A stretch of DNA of 64,000 nucleotides. Origin: Amycolatopsis sp. 2-15. GTDB taxonomy: Bacteria > Actinomycetota > Actinomycetes > Mycobacteriales > Pseudonocardiaceae. Positions 26,686 through 35,635 of the stretch are shown here, in pieces. Position numbers and translations under genes: made by a program. Where the stretch lies: positions 251,001 through 315,000 of the forward strand of contig NZ_CP127294.1 in NCBI RefSeq assembly GCF_030285625.1, given 5' to 3'. Each line of letters begins with the position of its first letter. Positions within the stretch are counted from its first letter, which is position 1. The notes under the pieces are model-generated. The model had not been told where the DNA came from. It did not search any database and saw nothing but the letters and a program-made list of their open reading frames with translations.

Positions 26686-27303
26686 TTAAGGACTTTGCGG
26701 TGCCTCCACCTGCGGTGATGACCCGTCGAGCCACTGGCGGACGCCGGCGAGCACGATGGCCAGCCCGTCGGAAAATCCGGCTTCGGGGTCGGCCAGCACG
26801 GCCGCGCCCGCGTCTTCCGGTCCGTAGCGCTCGTCGCGTTGACCGCGGACCGGATACACGGCCTGCTCTTCGATGGTGAAGCCGATCACGAAGCTGTAAA
26901 CGGCGAAGTGCGCCCGGGCGGCGCGCACCGGGTCGAGCCCCGCGTCGATCCGCTCCTGCAGCGGCGGCGGGCCGACCAGGCTCGTGTCGGTGAGGAACGT
27001 GCCGGAGAAGACTTTCGCGCCGTCGCGGTAGGTCAGCAGGGCGTCGCGCAAGCTTCTGGCCTGGTGCTCGAGGCGCTGCCAGTCGTCGAGCCCATGCGAC
27101 GGCACGCGCTCGGCCGCGGCGTCGGCGAGCATCTGCGTGGCCATCTCGTCGAGCAGCTCCTGCTTGTTCTTGACGTGCCAGTAGAGCGCGGGCGCCTTCA
27201 CGCCGAGGTCGCCGGCGATCAGGCGCAGCGTCAGCCCGTTGAGGCCCACCTCGTTGAGCAGGCGCAGTCCCGAGCGCGCGATGTCCCGCTTGGTCAGGGC
27301 CAC
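26686..27303 (-). CDS. TetR-family repressor (TetR_C type)
   Basis: 205 residues from the GTG at 27301-27303, with AAGGAGGTAACCC upstream. The N-terminal HTH (about 8-55) reads IARSGLRLLNEVGLNGLTLR and LGVKAPALYWHVKNKQELLDE, the form found in classical tetracycline repressors. The C-terminal ligand domain fits TetR_C. It is divergent from an FAD monooxygenase; two matching operators lie between. A promoter TTGACC-N17-TAACAT (27357-27329) drives it, with its -10 inside the first operator, so autorepression is likely. Confidence 0.9.
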   Translation of the reverse strand: MALTKRDIARSGLRLLNEVGLNGLTLRLIAGDLGVKAPALYWHVKNKQELLDEMATQMLADAAAERVPSHGLDDWQRLEHQARSLRDALLTYRDGAKVFSGTFLTDTSLVGPPPLQERIDAGLDPVRAARAHFAVYSFVIGFTIEEQAVYPVRGQRDERYGPEDAGAAVLADPEAGFSDGLAIVLAGVRQWLDGSSPQVEAPQSP

Positions 27304-27318
27304 GGGTTACCTCCTTGA

Positions 27319-27374
27319 CAATTTAACGATGTTAAGGACACCCTGGCGTCGGGTCAATTTAACAACGTTAAGGA
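27319..27374. promoter_or_regulatory. twin TetR operators and tetR-type promoter
   Basis: Two direct copies of a 20-base site occur at 27319-27338 and 27355-27374, each centred on TTAAC-N3-GTTAA. The first covers the -10 (TAACAT, 27334-27329) of the TetR gene; the -35 TTGACC (27357-27352) reaches into the second. The second also covers the AAGGAG ribosome site of the monooxygenase. Both genes are thus placed for repression by one dimeric TetR protein. Confidence 0.75.
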
Positions 27375-27380
27375 GTGGTC

Positions 27381-28787
27381 ATGAACGAGCTGCACGCCGA
27401 TGTCGTGGTCGCCGGGGCCGGCCCGACGGGCCTGATGCTGGCGGCCGAACTGCGCCTGGCCGGCGTCGACGCCGTGGTGATCGAGCGGCTGTCCGAGCGC
27501 ACCGGCCTGTCGAAGGCGCTGAACCTGCAGCCCCGCACGGCGGAGATGCTGGACCTGCGCGGACTCCTGCCGAGAGCGGAGGAACGCGCGTTCGCCACCG
27601 TCCAGGAGGGACACTTCGCGGCCGTCCCGATCAGCTACGCCGGGTGGGACACGCGGCGCCCGTACCAGCTGGGTATCCCGCAGGCGCAGGTCGAGGAGCT
27701 GCTGGAAGAGCGCTTCGCGGAGCTCGGTGGCAAGGTGCTGCGCGGGCACGAGCTGGTGGGGCTGTCGCAGGATGCGGCGGGCGTTCGCGTGGTCACGCCG
27801 GAGCTCGTCCTGAGCTGCCGTTACCTGGTGGGCTGCGACGGCGGCCGCAGCACCGTCCGCAAGCTGCTGGACGTGCCCTTCGAAGGCGAGGACGGCGCCG
27901 GCTACGGCGTGGTCGCCGACGTCGTCGTCGACCGCATCCCCGACCGCGCGGCCGGCACGTGGACCTCGATGCGCGGGATGGTCCAGTCCGCCGGTGAGAC
28001 GGGCTTCTGCGGCCTCATCCCGCTCGCCGAGCCGCTCCTGTACCGCCTGACCTTCGGCGACCGCGCCCGGCGGCCCGCGACGTTCGGCTCACCGGTCACG
28101 GAGGCCGAGGTGCACACGGCCTTCGCCGCGACCTACGGCCCCGCGGTGATCAAGGAAATCCGCTGGATGTCCCGCTTCTCCGACGCGTCCCGCCTGGCGG
28201 CGCACTACCGCGTCGGCCACGTCCTCCTCGCCGGCGACGCCGCCCACATCCACTTCCCAGCCGGCGGCCAGGGCCTCAACCTGGGCGTGCAGGACGCCGC
28301 CAACCTGGGCTGGAAGCTCGCCGCGGCCCTCAACGGCTTCGCCGACGTGCTCGACACCTATGAGCCCGAACGCCGCGCCGTCGGTGCCGCCGTGCTCGAC
28401 AACGTCGCGGCCCAGAACGGCCTCATCCCGCAAACCCGCGCCGGCCGCGCCCTGCGCGCGCTCTTCACCACCCTCGCCGACCTGCCCGAGGTGTCCCACC
28501 ACCTGTCCGGCCTGGTCTCCGGCCTCGCCGTCCGCTACCCCGCACCCCCACACGCCCACCCCCTCACCGGCGCCCGCCTCGCCGACTTCCGCCTCCCCGA
28601 CGGGTCCTGGGCCAGCACCCTCTTCCACCGGGGCCACCACGTCCTGCTCACCACCCCGGGCGCCGACCTGTCGGGCCTGCCCCCGGTTCCGGGCCCACTG
28701 TCCACAACGGACCTCCCGGCCCTGCCCCTCGCCCCGGCCGCCTTGATCCGCCCGGACGGTTACTTCGCCTGGTTGCCCGTCACCTGA
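27381..28787 (+). CDS. FAD-dependent aromatic monooxygenase (rifampicin monooxygenase / RdmE-like)
   Basis: 468 residues from the ATG at 27381, six bases after AAGGAG. The FAD fold is complete: VVVAGAGPTGLMLAAELRLAG (GxGxxG, residues 11-17), LVGCDGGRSTVRKLLD (DG motif) and VLLAGDAAHIHFPAGGQGLN (GD motif). A C-terminal thioredoxin-like domain (about 380-468) is typical of the PheA/TfdB class that includes Rox and aklavinone hydroxylase. Regulation by an adjacent TetR_C repressor suggests inactivation of an aromatic antibiotic or a polyketide tailoring step. The substrate is inferred. Confidence 0.85.
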   Translation: MNELHADVVVAGAGPTGLMLAAELRLAGVDAVVIERLSERTGLSKALNLQPRTAEMLDLRGLLPRAEERAFATVQEGHFAAVPISYAGWDTRRPYQLGIPQAQVEELLEERFAELGGKVLRGHELVGLSQDAAGVRVVTPELVLSCRYLVGCDGGRSTVRKLLDVPFEGEDGAGYGVVADVVVDRIPDRAAGTWTSMRGMVQSAGETGFCGLIPLAEPLLYRLTFGDRARRPATFGSPVTEAEVHTAFAATYGPAVIKEIRWMSRFSDASRLAAHYRVGHVLLAGDAAHIHFPAGGQGLNLGVQDAANLGWKLAAALNGFADVLDTYEPERRAVGAAVLDNVAAQNGLIPQTRAGRALRALFTTLADLPEVSHHLSGLVSGLAVRYPAPPHAHPLTGARLADFRLPDGSWASTLFHRGHHVLLTTPGADLSGLPPVPGPLSTTDLPALPLAPAALIRPDGYFAWLPVT

Positions 28788-29999
28788 CTGCGACCGGCAA
28801 CGTTCGCAGGCCCCGCAACGTCACCGTCTCCGCCCACTCCGGCTCGCCGGCCAGCCGCAGCCCCGGCGCCCGACGTGCGAGCTCCCGCAAAACCGTCCGC
28901 CCCTGCAGCCTCGCCAGCGGAGCGCCCAGGCAGAAGTGAATCCCGCGGCCGAAGGCCAAATACCGTGCCGGCGCGCGGGTGATGTCGAACCGGTCCGGCT
29001 CCTCGCACACCCGCGGATCCCGGTTCGCCGCGCCCACCAACACCAGCACCGTCGTCCCCGCCGCCAGCTCCACGCCGCCCAGAGTCGTGTCCGTCAATGT
29101 TGTCCGCATCGTCAGTTGAATCGGCGAGTCGTACCGCAGAATCTCCTCGACGGCCCCTTCGGCCAACGCTGCGCCGCGCACCTGATCTCGAGCCAGAGCC
29201 GCGTACTGCTCCTGATTCCGCAGCAACGCCAACACTCCGTTGCCGATCAAGTTCGTCGTCGTCTCGTGCCCTGCCACGAGCAACAACGTCAGCGTGACCA
29301 GCAACTCCCCTTCATTGAGCCGTTCCCCCTCATCCGACACCGCAACGAGCGCCGACAACAGGTCGTCCGCCGGAGCCCTTCGCCGCTCAGCCGCCAGCTC
29401 CCTGAAGTACCCCACGAACTCCCGCCGCGCCCCCGCCGCCGCCTCCGCAACCCCAGGCCCCAGCAAGAACCCGGGCTCCGCCGCCCGCGCCATCGCCCCC
29501 GACCACGCCCCGAACCGCTCCCGATCCGCGACCGGCACTCCCAGCAGCTCCGCGATCACCGTCACCGGCAACGGCACCGCCAGCTCCTCCATCAGGTCGC
29601 TCTCGCCGGCCTCCACCACCCGCTCGACGAACTCCCCCACCAACTCCTCCACGCGCGGCACCAGCCCCGCCACCGTCCGCGCCGTGAACGCCAACCCCCG
29701 CAGCCGCGTGTGATCCGGCGGATTCAAGAACGCGAACGCCCGCACCACGCGCCCTTCCCATCCACCGGCAGATCCGCGTCCCCACCGCCCACCACCTCGG
29801 GCTCCGGGTGCCCGAACTCCGCCCCCGTCACCACCCGCTCGGCCTCCCCGAACCCGAGCACCGCCACAACCCCTTCCCCCACCCGCACCACAGGCGCCCT
29901 CCGCCGCCATTCCCCATACGCCCCATACGGATCCGCCCTCCTCACGGCCCCGACCAGCTCCCCCAACGCCACCCCCGCCGACCCCACACCTTCACCCAT
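28780..29999 (-). pseudogene. cytochrome P450 with a frameshift
   Basis: Two frames together give one P450. From the ATG at 29997-29999 the first frame reads ELVGAVRRADPYGAYGEWRR and VLGFGEAERVVTGAEFGHP. From about 29750 onwards a second frame continues RVVRAFAFLNPPDHTRLRG, the I-helix AGHETTTN, ExxR in EEILRYDSP, and the haem loop FGRGIHFCLG. Adding one G to the GGG run at 29752-29754 (plus-strand CCC) would join the frames. It is either a recent pseudogene or a sequencing error. The total would be about 406 residues, normal for a bacterial P450. It overlaps the end of the monooxygenase by 8 bases. Confidence 0.85.
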
Positions 30000-30370
30000 C
30001 CCCGCACCCTGTTCCGCCCACCACCGCCCCCGCCCTTCCACACGCGGCCCGCCCCAACCGGCAACGTACGGAACGCTGGCAAACCCCCGCCGCCGCCTGC
30101 CCCCCATACCGAAAGCGCCGGGTAACGCACCCTCGCTGGCTGCCGAAATTCCACAGCCCGGCCACGGGCCCGTGCCGTCAGGCACCGAACTGTGCACACG
30201 GGAAAGAAAAGCCACTCGCTCAACCTGAACCCACAACCCCCGGCCGCCGCCACGGCACCTCACCACCCAAGGCAACTCACCGACAAGCCCAAAACGGCCC
30301 AGCCACCAACGGCCCCAAACCCCACCCACCACGGCACCAACCGCCACCTCACCACCCAAGGCAACCTCAC
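30000..30370. other. spacer upstream of the P450, no gene seen
   Basis: Frames here are long only because of GC bias. The DNA is dominated by CCACC/CCCAAC runs between 30230 and 30370. The P450 promoter should lie just right of 29999, but no clear hexamers are visible. Confidence 0.4.
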
Positions 30371-30426
30371 CGGGGGGCCAGGGGGGCGAAGCCCTCCCTG
30401 GCGGGGGTCCGGGGGTCCGACCCCCG
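30371..30426. repeat. GC-rich REP-like element, copy 3
   Basis: Arms CCAGGGGGG/CCCTCCCTGG and GGGGGTC/GACCCCC form two hairpins, as in copies 1 and 2. It is followed by GCAAAC and then the terminator of the second initiator tRNA gene. Confidence 0.6.
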
Positions 30427-30441
30427 GAGCAAACGCGAAAG

Positions 30442-30472
30442 AGGCCCGGCTTGCGATTTCCGCAAGCACGGG
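30442..30472 (-). terminator. terminator of the second initiator tRNA gene
   Basis: GAGGCCCG plus CTTGCG pairs with CGCAAG plus CGGGCCTC, with a small internal mismatch. It lies 14 bases downstream of the tRNA on the minus strand. Confidence 0.75.
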
Positions 30473-30485
30473 CCTCCTACCTCTG

Positions 30486-30559
30486 TAGCGGGGACAGGAT
30501 TTGAACCTGCGACCTCTGGGTTATGAGCCCAGCGAGCTACCGAGCTGCTCCACCCCGCG
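30486..30559 (-). tRNA. initiator tRNA-fMet (CAT), second copy
   Basis: Identical over all 74 nt to the gene at 26558-26631, with the same CAT anticodon, GGG/CCC anticodon stem and C:T mismatch at the first acceptor pair. Its flanks differ from those of the first copy apart from the general terminator design. Confidence 0.95.
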
Positions 30560-30626
30560 TCGTGACACCTACCTTACGCCTGGGTTTCGGCCGGGTGCAA
30601 AGCAGGTGCCACTACCGTGTGCGAGG

Positions 30627-33600
30627 TCACCCGCCGGGTTGCTGCGGGGCGCCACTGCCGGACGGCGGGGTGGCGGCTTTGGCGGTCTCGTAGGCCTTTG
30701 CCGCGGCGTCGAGGGCCTGGAGAGCGGTGCCTTGGTCGGCGAAGTTGCCCGACTGTTGTGCGGCCTTCAGCTTCGCCAGCGCCGACTGGATGTCGGTCAC
30801 CGCCTTGTCCAGCGCCGGGTTCGAGCCGCCCGAGTTGGCCGGCGGGGTGGTCGGCGTGGTCGGCGACGTGGATGACGTCGGCGGGGTCGACGAGGACGGT
30901 GGTGCCCCTTCGGAAGGGGTGGTCGCCGCGGCGCCGGTGCCCTTGCCGAACACCTGGTCCAGTGCCTCGTTGAGCGTCGGCGCGTAGCCGACCTTCGAGC
31001 CGAACGACACCAGGATGCGGGCGAGCTGGGGGTAGCTCGTCTGGTTGCGCTGTCTGATGTAGACAGGTTCGACGTAGAGGAATCCGTCGGCGACCGGCAG
31101 CGTGATCATGTTGCCGTAGATCGGGATCACGTTGGGATTGTTGAGCAGCGTCCTATCCTGCGCGACTTGTTGGTCGCTCTGGAATCTGTTCTGCACCTGC
31201 ACCGGCCCGTCCACTTGGTTCGCACCAGTGATCGTGGGTAGTCGGAGCACGCGGATGGTGCCGTAGTCCTGGGGATCGGACGACACCGACATCCACGACG
31301 CGAGGTATTGCCGTTGCAGACCGGTGAGCCCGCTGGTCAGCTGGAACGTCGGGGTGCCTTCGCCCGCCGCGTCGGCGAGCACGTAGTAGCCGGGTTGGTT
31401 GGCGACGTTCGCTGCCACCGTGGTCGCGCTGCCGTCTTCCGTCGGGTCCTGCGGGACGCTCCAGAACGACTGCTGCGCGTAGAACTGCTGCGGGTTGTCC
31501 ACGTGGTACCGGGCGAGCAGCTCACGCTGGACCTTGAACAGGTCCTCGGGGTAGCGGAAGTGCGCACGCAGGTCCGGCGGGATCTCCGCGCTCGGCTTCA
31601 CCAGGCCCGGGAACACCTTCTCCCATGCGTTCAGCACGGGTTCCTTGTCGTCGATCGAGTACAGGGTGACCGTGCCGTCGAACGCGTCGACGGTCGCCTT
31701 CACCGAGTTGCGGATGTAGTTGATCGAGTTGTTGGCCTGGCGCGTGACGCCGTTGAGCGAGTCGTTGGTGGCGTCGCCGAGCTGCGTCTGCTGCGCGTAC
31801 GGGTAGTTGTTGAGCGTGGTGTACCCGTCGACGATCCACACGATCTTGCCGTTGACAACCGCCGGGTACGGGTCGCCGTCGAGCGTCAGCCACGGCGCGA
31901 CCTTGCTGACCCGGTCGCGCGGGGTGCGGTTGTACATGATCTTCGAGCCGTCGCCGATGGCGTCGGAGAAGAGGATGTTGCGCTCGCCGTAATTGGCCGC
32001 GAAGGCGAGCCGGTTGAACCAGTTGTCGAGCGGAACGCCACCCGTGCCGTTGTAGTAGTAGTTCTTCTGGTCCGGGGAGTCGGACTCGCCCGGGGCCTTG
32101 CCGGGGGTGCCGCCGACGATCGCGTAGTCGTTCTGGTCGGCCAGCTCACCGTAGTAGATGCGCGGCTGGTCGACCTTGATGCCGGGCTTGCCACCGATCG
32201 CGCCGGCGCCGGTGGGGTTCTTCGTGTCGCTGGTGCCGATGACGGGGTAGCCGGCTGTGCTCGTGTCGGACACGTCCGTGACGGCGCGGTTGATGGTGTT
32301 GGCCGGCGCGGCGACGAAGCCGTTGCCGTGGGTGTACACGAGGTGCTTGGTGATCCAGTTGGTCTGGTTTCCCGTGAGCCCGTCGGTCTTGATCTCCTTG
32401 GCGGCCACGATGAAGTCCTGCGTGGTGCCGTTGACGGTGTAGCGGTCGATGTCGAGCTTCTCCGGGAAGCCGTAGTAGTTCTGACCACCGGCAAGCTGGG
32501 TGTAGGTGGCGGACAGCACGTTCGGATCGAGCAACCGGATGTTGGACACGGTGCCCGAATCGGCCTTCACCTGGTCCTGGCTCGCCTGGTTGCTGCCTGT
32601 GTAGTCCTCGTATTTCACGTTCTGCAGCCCGAACGCCGCGCGCGTCGCGTCCATGTTGCGCTGGATCGACGTGGCTTCCTTGTCGTTCGCGTTCGGCTTC
32701 ACCGAGAACTGGTCGAGGATCGCGGGCCACGCGACACCGACCAGCACGCCGGACAGGATCAGCAGCACGAGCGCGATCGCCGGCAGTTGCAGGTTGCGCA
32801 GGAACGCGCCCGCGAAGAACGCGATCGCGCAGATCACCGAGATGCACAGCAGGATCAGCTTCGCCGGCAGCACCGCGTTGAGGTCGGTGTAGGTGGCGCC
32901 GTTGAACAGCGGCATGTCGCGATCGGACAGCAGCAGGTTGTACCGGTCGAAGAAGTACTCGACCGCCTTCAGCAGCACGAAGATGCCGACGGTGATGGCG
33001 AGCTGCGCACGCGTGGGGCCCGCCAGCTGTCCGCCGCGGCCGGCGAGGCGGATGCCGCCGAAGATGTAGTGGGCGATCAGCGCGCCGAAGAACGAGACCA
33101 CGACCGTGACGAACAGCCAGCCGAGCAGCCAGTTCACGAACGGCAGGGTGAACGCGTAGAAGCCGATGTCGAGCCCGAACTGCGGGTCCTTCTGGCCGAA
33201 CGACGTGCCGTTGAGGAACAGCTGGATCGTCTGCCAGTCGCCCATCGCGGACGCGCCGGAGATGAGGCCGGTGATCAGCGGGATGCCGATGCCGAACAGC
33301 CGGATGCGGCTCACGATCATCGAGCGGTAGCGCGAGAGCGGGTCGTCGCTGCCCGAGACGGGCACGAACACCGGACGCGTGCGATAAGCGATCATGAGGC
33401 TGACCGCGAGCGAACCGCCCACGAGCAACCCGACGGCCACGAAGAGGACTATCCGCGTGAGGATTTCCGTGGTGAACACCGAGCGCGCGTGGACCTCGCC
33501 GAACCACAGCCAGTCGACGTAGGTGTCCAGCAGCCTGACACCCAGCAGCAGCGCCAGCACGATCACCGCGGCGATGATGAGGAGGATCCGGCTGCGGCGG

Positions 33601-33635
33601 GACAGCTTCAGGCTCACGGGGGGCCGAGTCGCCAC
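30627..33635 (-). CDS. UPF0182 family large membrane protein
   Basis: 1002 residues. Seven or so membrane helices occupy about residues 15-330, starting RSRILLIIAAVIVLALLLG and LDTYVDWLWFGEVHARSVF. A long extracytoplasmic domain (about 340-900) follows, and then a low-complexity tail rich in Ser, Thr and Pro with a final helical ATAKAYETAKAATPP-like stretch. The family is conserved in actinobacteria (Rv3193c in M. tuberculosis, from memory) and has no established function. It lies next to the PPA1309-like and PDZ protease genes, as in mycobacteria. Confidence 0.93.
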   Translation of the reverse strand: MATRPPVSLKLSRRSRILLIIAAVIVLALLLGVRLLDTYVDWLWFGEVHARSVFTTEILTRIVLFVAVGLLVGGSLAVSLMIAYRTRPVFVPVSGSDDPLSRYRSMIVSRIRLFGIGIPLITGLISGASAMGDWQTIQLFLNGTSFGQKDPQFGLDIGFYAFTLPFVNWLLGWLFVTVVVSFFGALIAHYIFGGIRLAGRGGQLAGPTRAQLAITVGIFVLLKAVEYFFDRYNLLLSDRDMPLFNGATYTDLNAVLPAKLILLCISVICAIAFFAGAFLRNLQLPAIALVLLILSGVLVGVAWPAILDQFSVKPNANDKEATSIQRNMDATRAAFGLQNVKYEDYTGSNQASQDQVKADSGTVSNIRLLDPNVLSATYTQLAGGQNYYGFPEKLDIDRYTVNGTTQDFIVAAKEIKTDGLTGNQTNWITKHLVYTHGNGFVAAPANTINRAVTDVSDTSTAGYPVIGTSDTKNPTGAGAIGGKPGIKVDQPRIYYGELADQNDYAIVGGTPGKAPGESDSPDQKNYYYNGTGGVPLDNWFNRLAFAANYGERNILFSDAIGDGSKIMYNRTPRDRVSKVAPWLTLDGDPYPAVVNGKIVWIVDGYTTLNNYPYAQQTQLGDATNDSLNGVTRQANNSINYIRNSVKATVDAFDGTVTLYSIDDKEPVLNAWEKVFPGLVKPSAEIPPDLRAHFRYPEDLFKVQRELLARYHVDNPQQFYAQQSFWSVPQDPTEDGSATTVAANVANQPGYYVLADAAGEGTPTFQLTSGLTGLQRQYLASWMSVSSDPQDYGTIRVLRLPTITGANQVDGPVQVQNRFQSDQQVAQDRTLLNNPNVIPIYGNMITLPVADGFLYVEPVYIRQRNQTSYPQLARILVSFGSKVGYAPTLNEALDQVFGKGTGAAATTPSEGAPPSSSTPPTSSTSPTTPTTPPANSGGSNPALDKAVTDIQSALAKLKAAQQSGNFADQGTALQALDAAAKAYETAKAATPPSGSGAPQQPGG

Positions 33636-33782
33636 GGCATCGCTCCTGTCTTCGTGAACACGTTCGCGGGGACAGCGGCGTCCCCTGACGGTCTAACTCT
33701 ACGGATGGGTTCCCGAGTTCCCGGGACCGCCCGAATCGGACGTCGCACGACGGCGCGGGGACCGGCCTGCGACGATGTCGCC

Positions 33783-34343
33783 ATGCAGCCGAGTGAGCCG
33801 CCCGCCGCCAACCCCGTCGCCGGCCTGGCCCGGGAAGTCGAAGAATTCGTCGCGTCCGGGGGCTGGGACCAGCCGCCGCAGCTGTTCGCGCTGGTGCCCA
33901 CCGCGGCCCTGCTCGACGAGCAGCCCGAGCTGGCAGGCCAGCTCGACCGCGCGAACCCGCTGACGCCCGTGGCGCAAGAAGCGTTGCCGGAAGGTGACCT
34001 CGCCGAGTCGCTCGGCCGGATCGCCTGGCCCGAGATCGTGGTGGGCTGCGCGCTCGCCCAGGAGATCATCGTGCTGCCGCCCGACGTCGAGGCGGAGCTC
34101 GAAGGTGTCGCGGAGGCGGACGCCGAACGCCTGCGCCGCGCGGCGGCCGACCACCCGCGGCGCACGGAGGCGCGGCTCGTGGCGGCGGTGCTGCGCGAAG
34201 GCGACGTCGCTTGCGTGATGCGCTTGCGCGGGACGCGGCCCGACGCTTCATCGGCCGAAGTGGACGCCGTCGACGAGATCGTGGAGAGCCCCGACCTCGC
34301 GCCGAACCTGCTCGATGCTTTGAAGACGACCTTCCTGCCCTGA
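33783..34343 (+). CDS. PPA1309-like conserved actinobacterial protein
   Basis: 186 residues from the ATG at 33783. The motifs WDQPPQLFALVPTAALL, AWPEIVVGCALAQEIIVLPP and RTEARLVAAVLREGDVACV match a small, soluble family conserved in actinobacteria and named after a Cutibacterium gene. Its function is unknown. It is divergent from the UPF0182 gene and convergent with the PDZ protease, an arrangement preserved in related genera. Confidence 0.85.
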   Translation: MQPSEPPAANPVAGLAREVEEFVASGGWDQPPQLFALVPTAALLDEQPELAGQLDRANPLTPVAQEALPEGDLAESLGRIAWPEIVVGCALAQEIIVLPPDVEAELEGVAEADAERLRRAAADHPRRTEARLVAAVLREGDVACVMRLRGTRPDASSAEVDAVDEIVESPDLAPNLLDALKTTFLP

Positions 34344-34424
34344 GCCCTGCCCTGAGCCCCGTCGAGCCGGGGGCCTCCGTGTGGGGGCCTCCGGTTCAGG
34401 ACGGGTGCTGGCACGTCTTCTTCC

Positions 34425-35546
34425 TCAGCAGTGCGCCGTGGGCCGGCCGGCCTTGAGGTTCTGCAGCTGGGTGATCGCGTCGTCCAGAGTGGACACCTTG
34501 ATCAGGTTGAGCCCGTCCGGGACGGCCGACTTCGCCTCGGCGCAGTTGTGTTCGGGCACGAGGAATTCGGTGGCCCCGGCGTCTCGCGCGCCCACGACCT
34601 TGAACGAGATGCCGCCGATCGGGCCGACCTCGCCCGTCTCGGAGATCTCACCGGTGCCCGCGATGTGCCGGCCGCCGGCCAGGTTGTTGTCCGGCTTCCC
34701 GGGCGGGGTGAGCCGGTCGATGATCGCCAGCGTGAACATCAGGCCGGCCGAGGGGCCGCCGACGTCCTGCAGTGAGATGTTGACGTTGAACGGCGCGATC
34801 GCGTGGTCGACGGCCGTGAGGCCCATGAAGCCCTGCGTGCGGTCGTCGCGCTTGGCCAGCGTGATCGGCACGGTGCGTTCGGGCTGGCCGTCGGCCTGGA
34901 AGGTGATCTGCACCGTCTGGCCGGGCTTGGTGCTGGTGAGGGCCTTGGCGACGTCGGCGGCTTCGGTGACCTTCGTGCCGTTGACGGTGACGAGCTTGTC
35001 GCCCGGCGCGAGCACGTGGTCGGCGGGGCTGCCGGACACGATCTCCTTGGCGAGGACCTCCACGGGGTAGCCGAGGTGGCGCAGGGCGGCGACCTGGGCA
35101 TTGCTCTGGGAGTCCTGCAGCTGCTGGATGTTCTCCTGCTTGACCTGCTCGTTGGTCTCGCCCGGGCGGTAGTACTCCTCGCGCGGCGCGAGCGCGTAGC
35201 GGCCGCTGGCCCAGAGGCCGAGCGCGGTGAAGAGGTTGATCCCGTCGTTGAGCGACACGGTGGTCATGCGCAGCTCGCCGTTGGTCTGGTACGTCTCGTG
35301 GCCCTTGACCTGGACGACCTCGTTGCCCGCGGCGTCACGACCGAGCGTGTCGTACGTCGGGCCCGGACTGATGGCCACGTACGGCACCTGGACCAGGAAA
35401 CCGATTACGACGAACACCAGGAACAGCGCGCCGCTGACCAGCAGGGTCCAGCCGCGGCGCGTCAGGCGGCGCTCGTCGCGCGCCGGTTCCCTCGACGGCT
35501 CGGTCCGGCTGCTCGCGGTCGCGGTCTCCTCGTCGGGTTTGGTCAC
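34425..35546 (-). CDS. PDZ domain-containing Lon-like (S16) membrane protease
   Basis: 373 residues from a GTG. One N-terminal membrane anchor (about 30-50, TLLVSGALFLVFVVIGFLV), a PDZ domain (about 160-235, EIVSGSPADHVLAPGDKLV) and a C-terminal S16 domain. The Ser-Lys dyad is in DVGGPSAGLMFTLAII (serine) and GGISFKVVGARDAGA (lysine). It resembles YlbL of Bacillus and Rv3194c. The active site should face the outside. Substrates are unknown here; in Bacillus the homologue degrades a cell-division inhibitor. Confidence 0.92.
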   Translation of the reverse strand: MTKPDEETATASSRTEPSREPARDERRLTRRGWTLLVSGALFLVFVVIGFLVQVPYVAISPGPTYDTLGRDAAGNEVVQVKGHETYQTNGELRMTTVSLNDGINLFTALGLWASGRYALAPREEYYRPGETNEQVKQENIQQLQDSQSNAQVAALRHLGYPVEVLAKEIVSGSPADHVLAPGDKLVTVNGTKVTEAADVAKALTSTKPGQTVQITFQADGQPERTVPITLAKRDDRTQGFMGLTAVDHAIAPFNVNISLQDVGGPSAGLMFTLAIIDRLTPPGKPDNNLAGGRHIAGTGEISETGEVGPIGGISFKVVGARDAGATEFLVPEHNCAEAKSAVPDGLNLIKVSTLDDAITQLQNLKAGRPTAHC

Positions 35547-35635
35547 GAGCGACAGCGTACGGTGACCGTGTTCGCTTCCCGGTGAAGGCCATGGTTGACG
35601 CGCTGGGAGAGGCCCTACCCGCGTACGGTGGACGT

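Noticed and set aside
31308..33780. Very long plus-strand frame running into the PPA1309-like gene
   Set aside because: It is the complement of the UPF0182 gene, with composition typical of shadow frames; only the part from 33783 is a gene.
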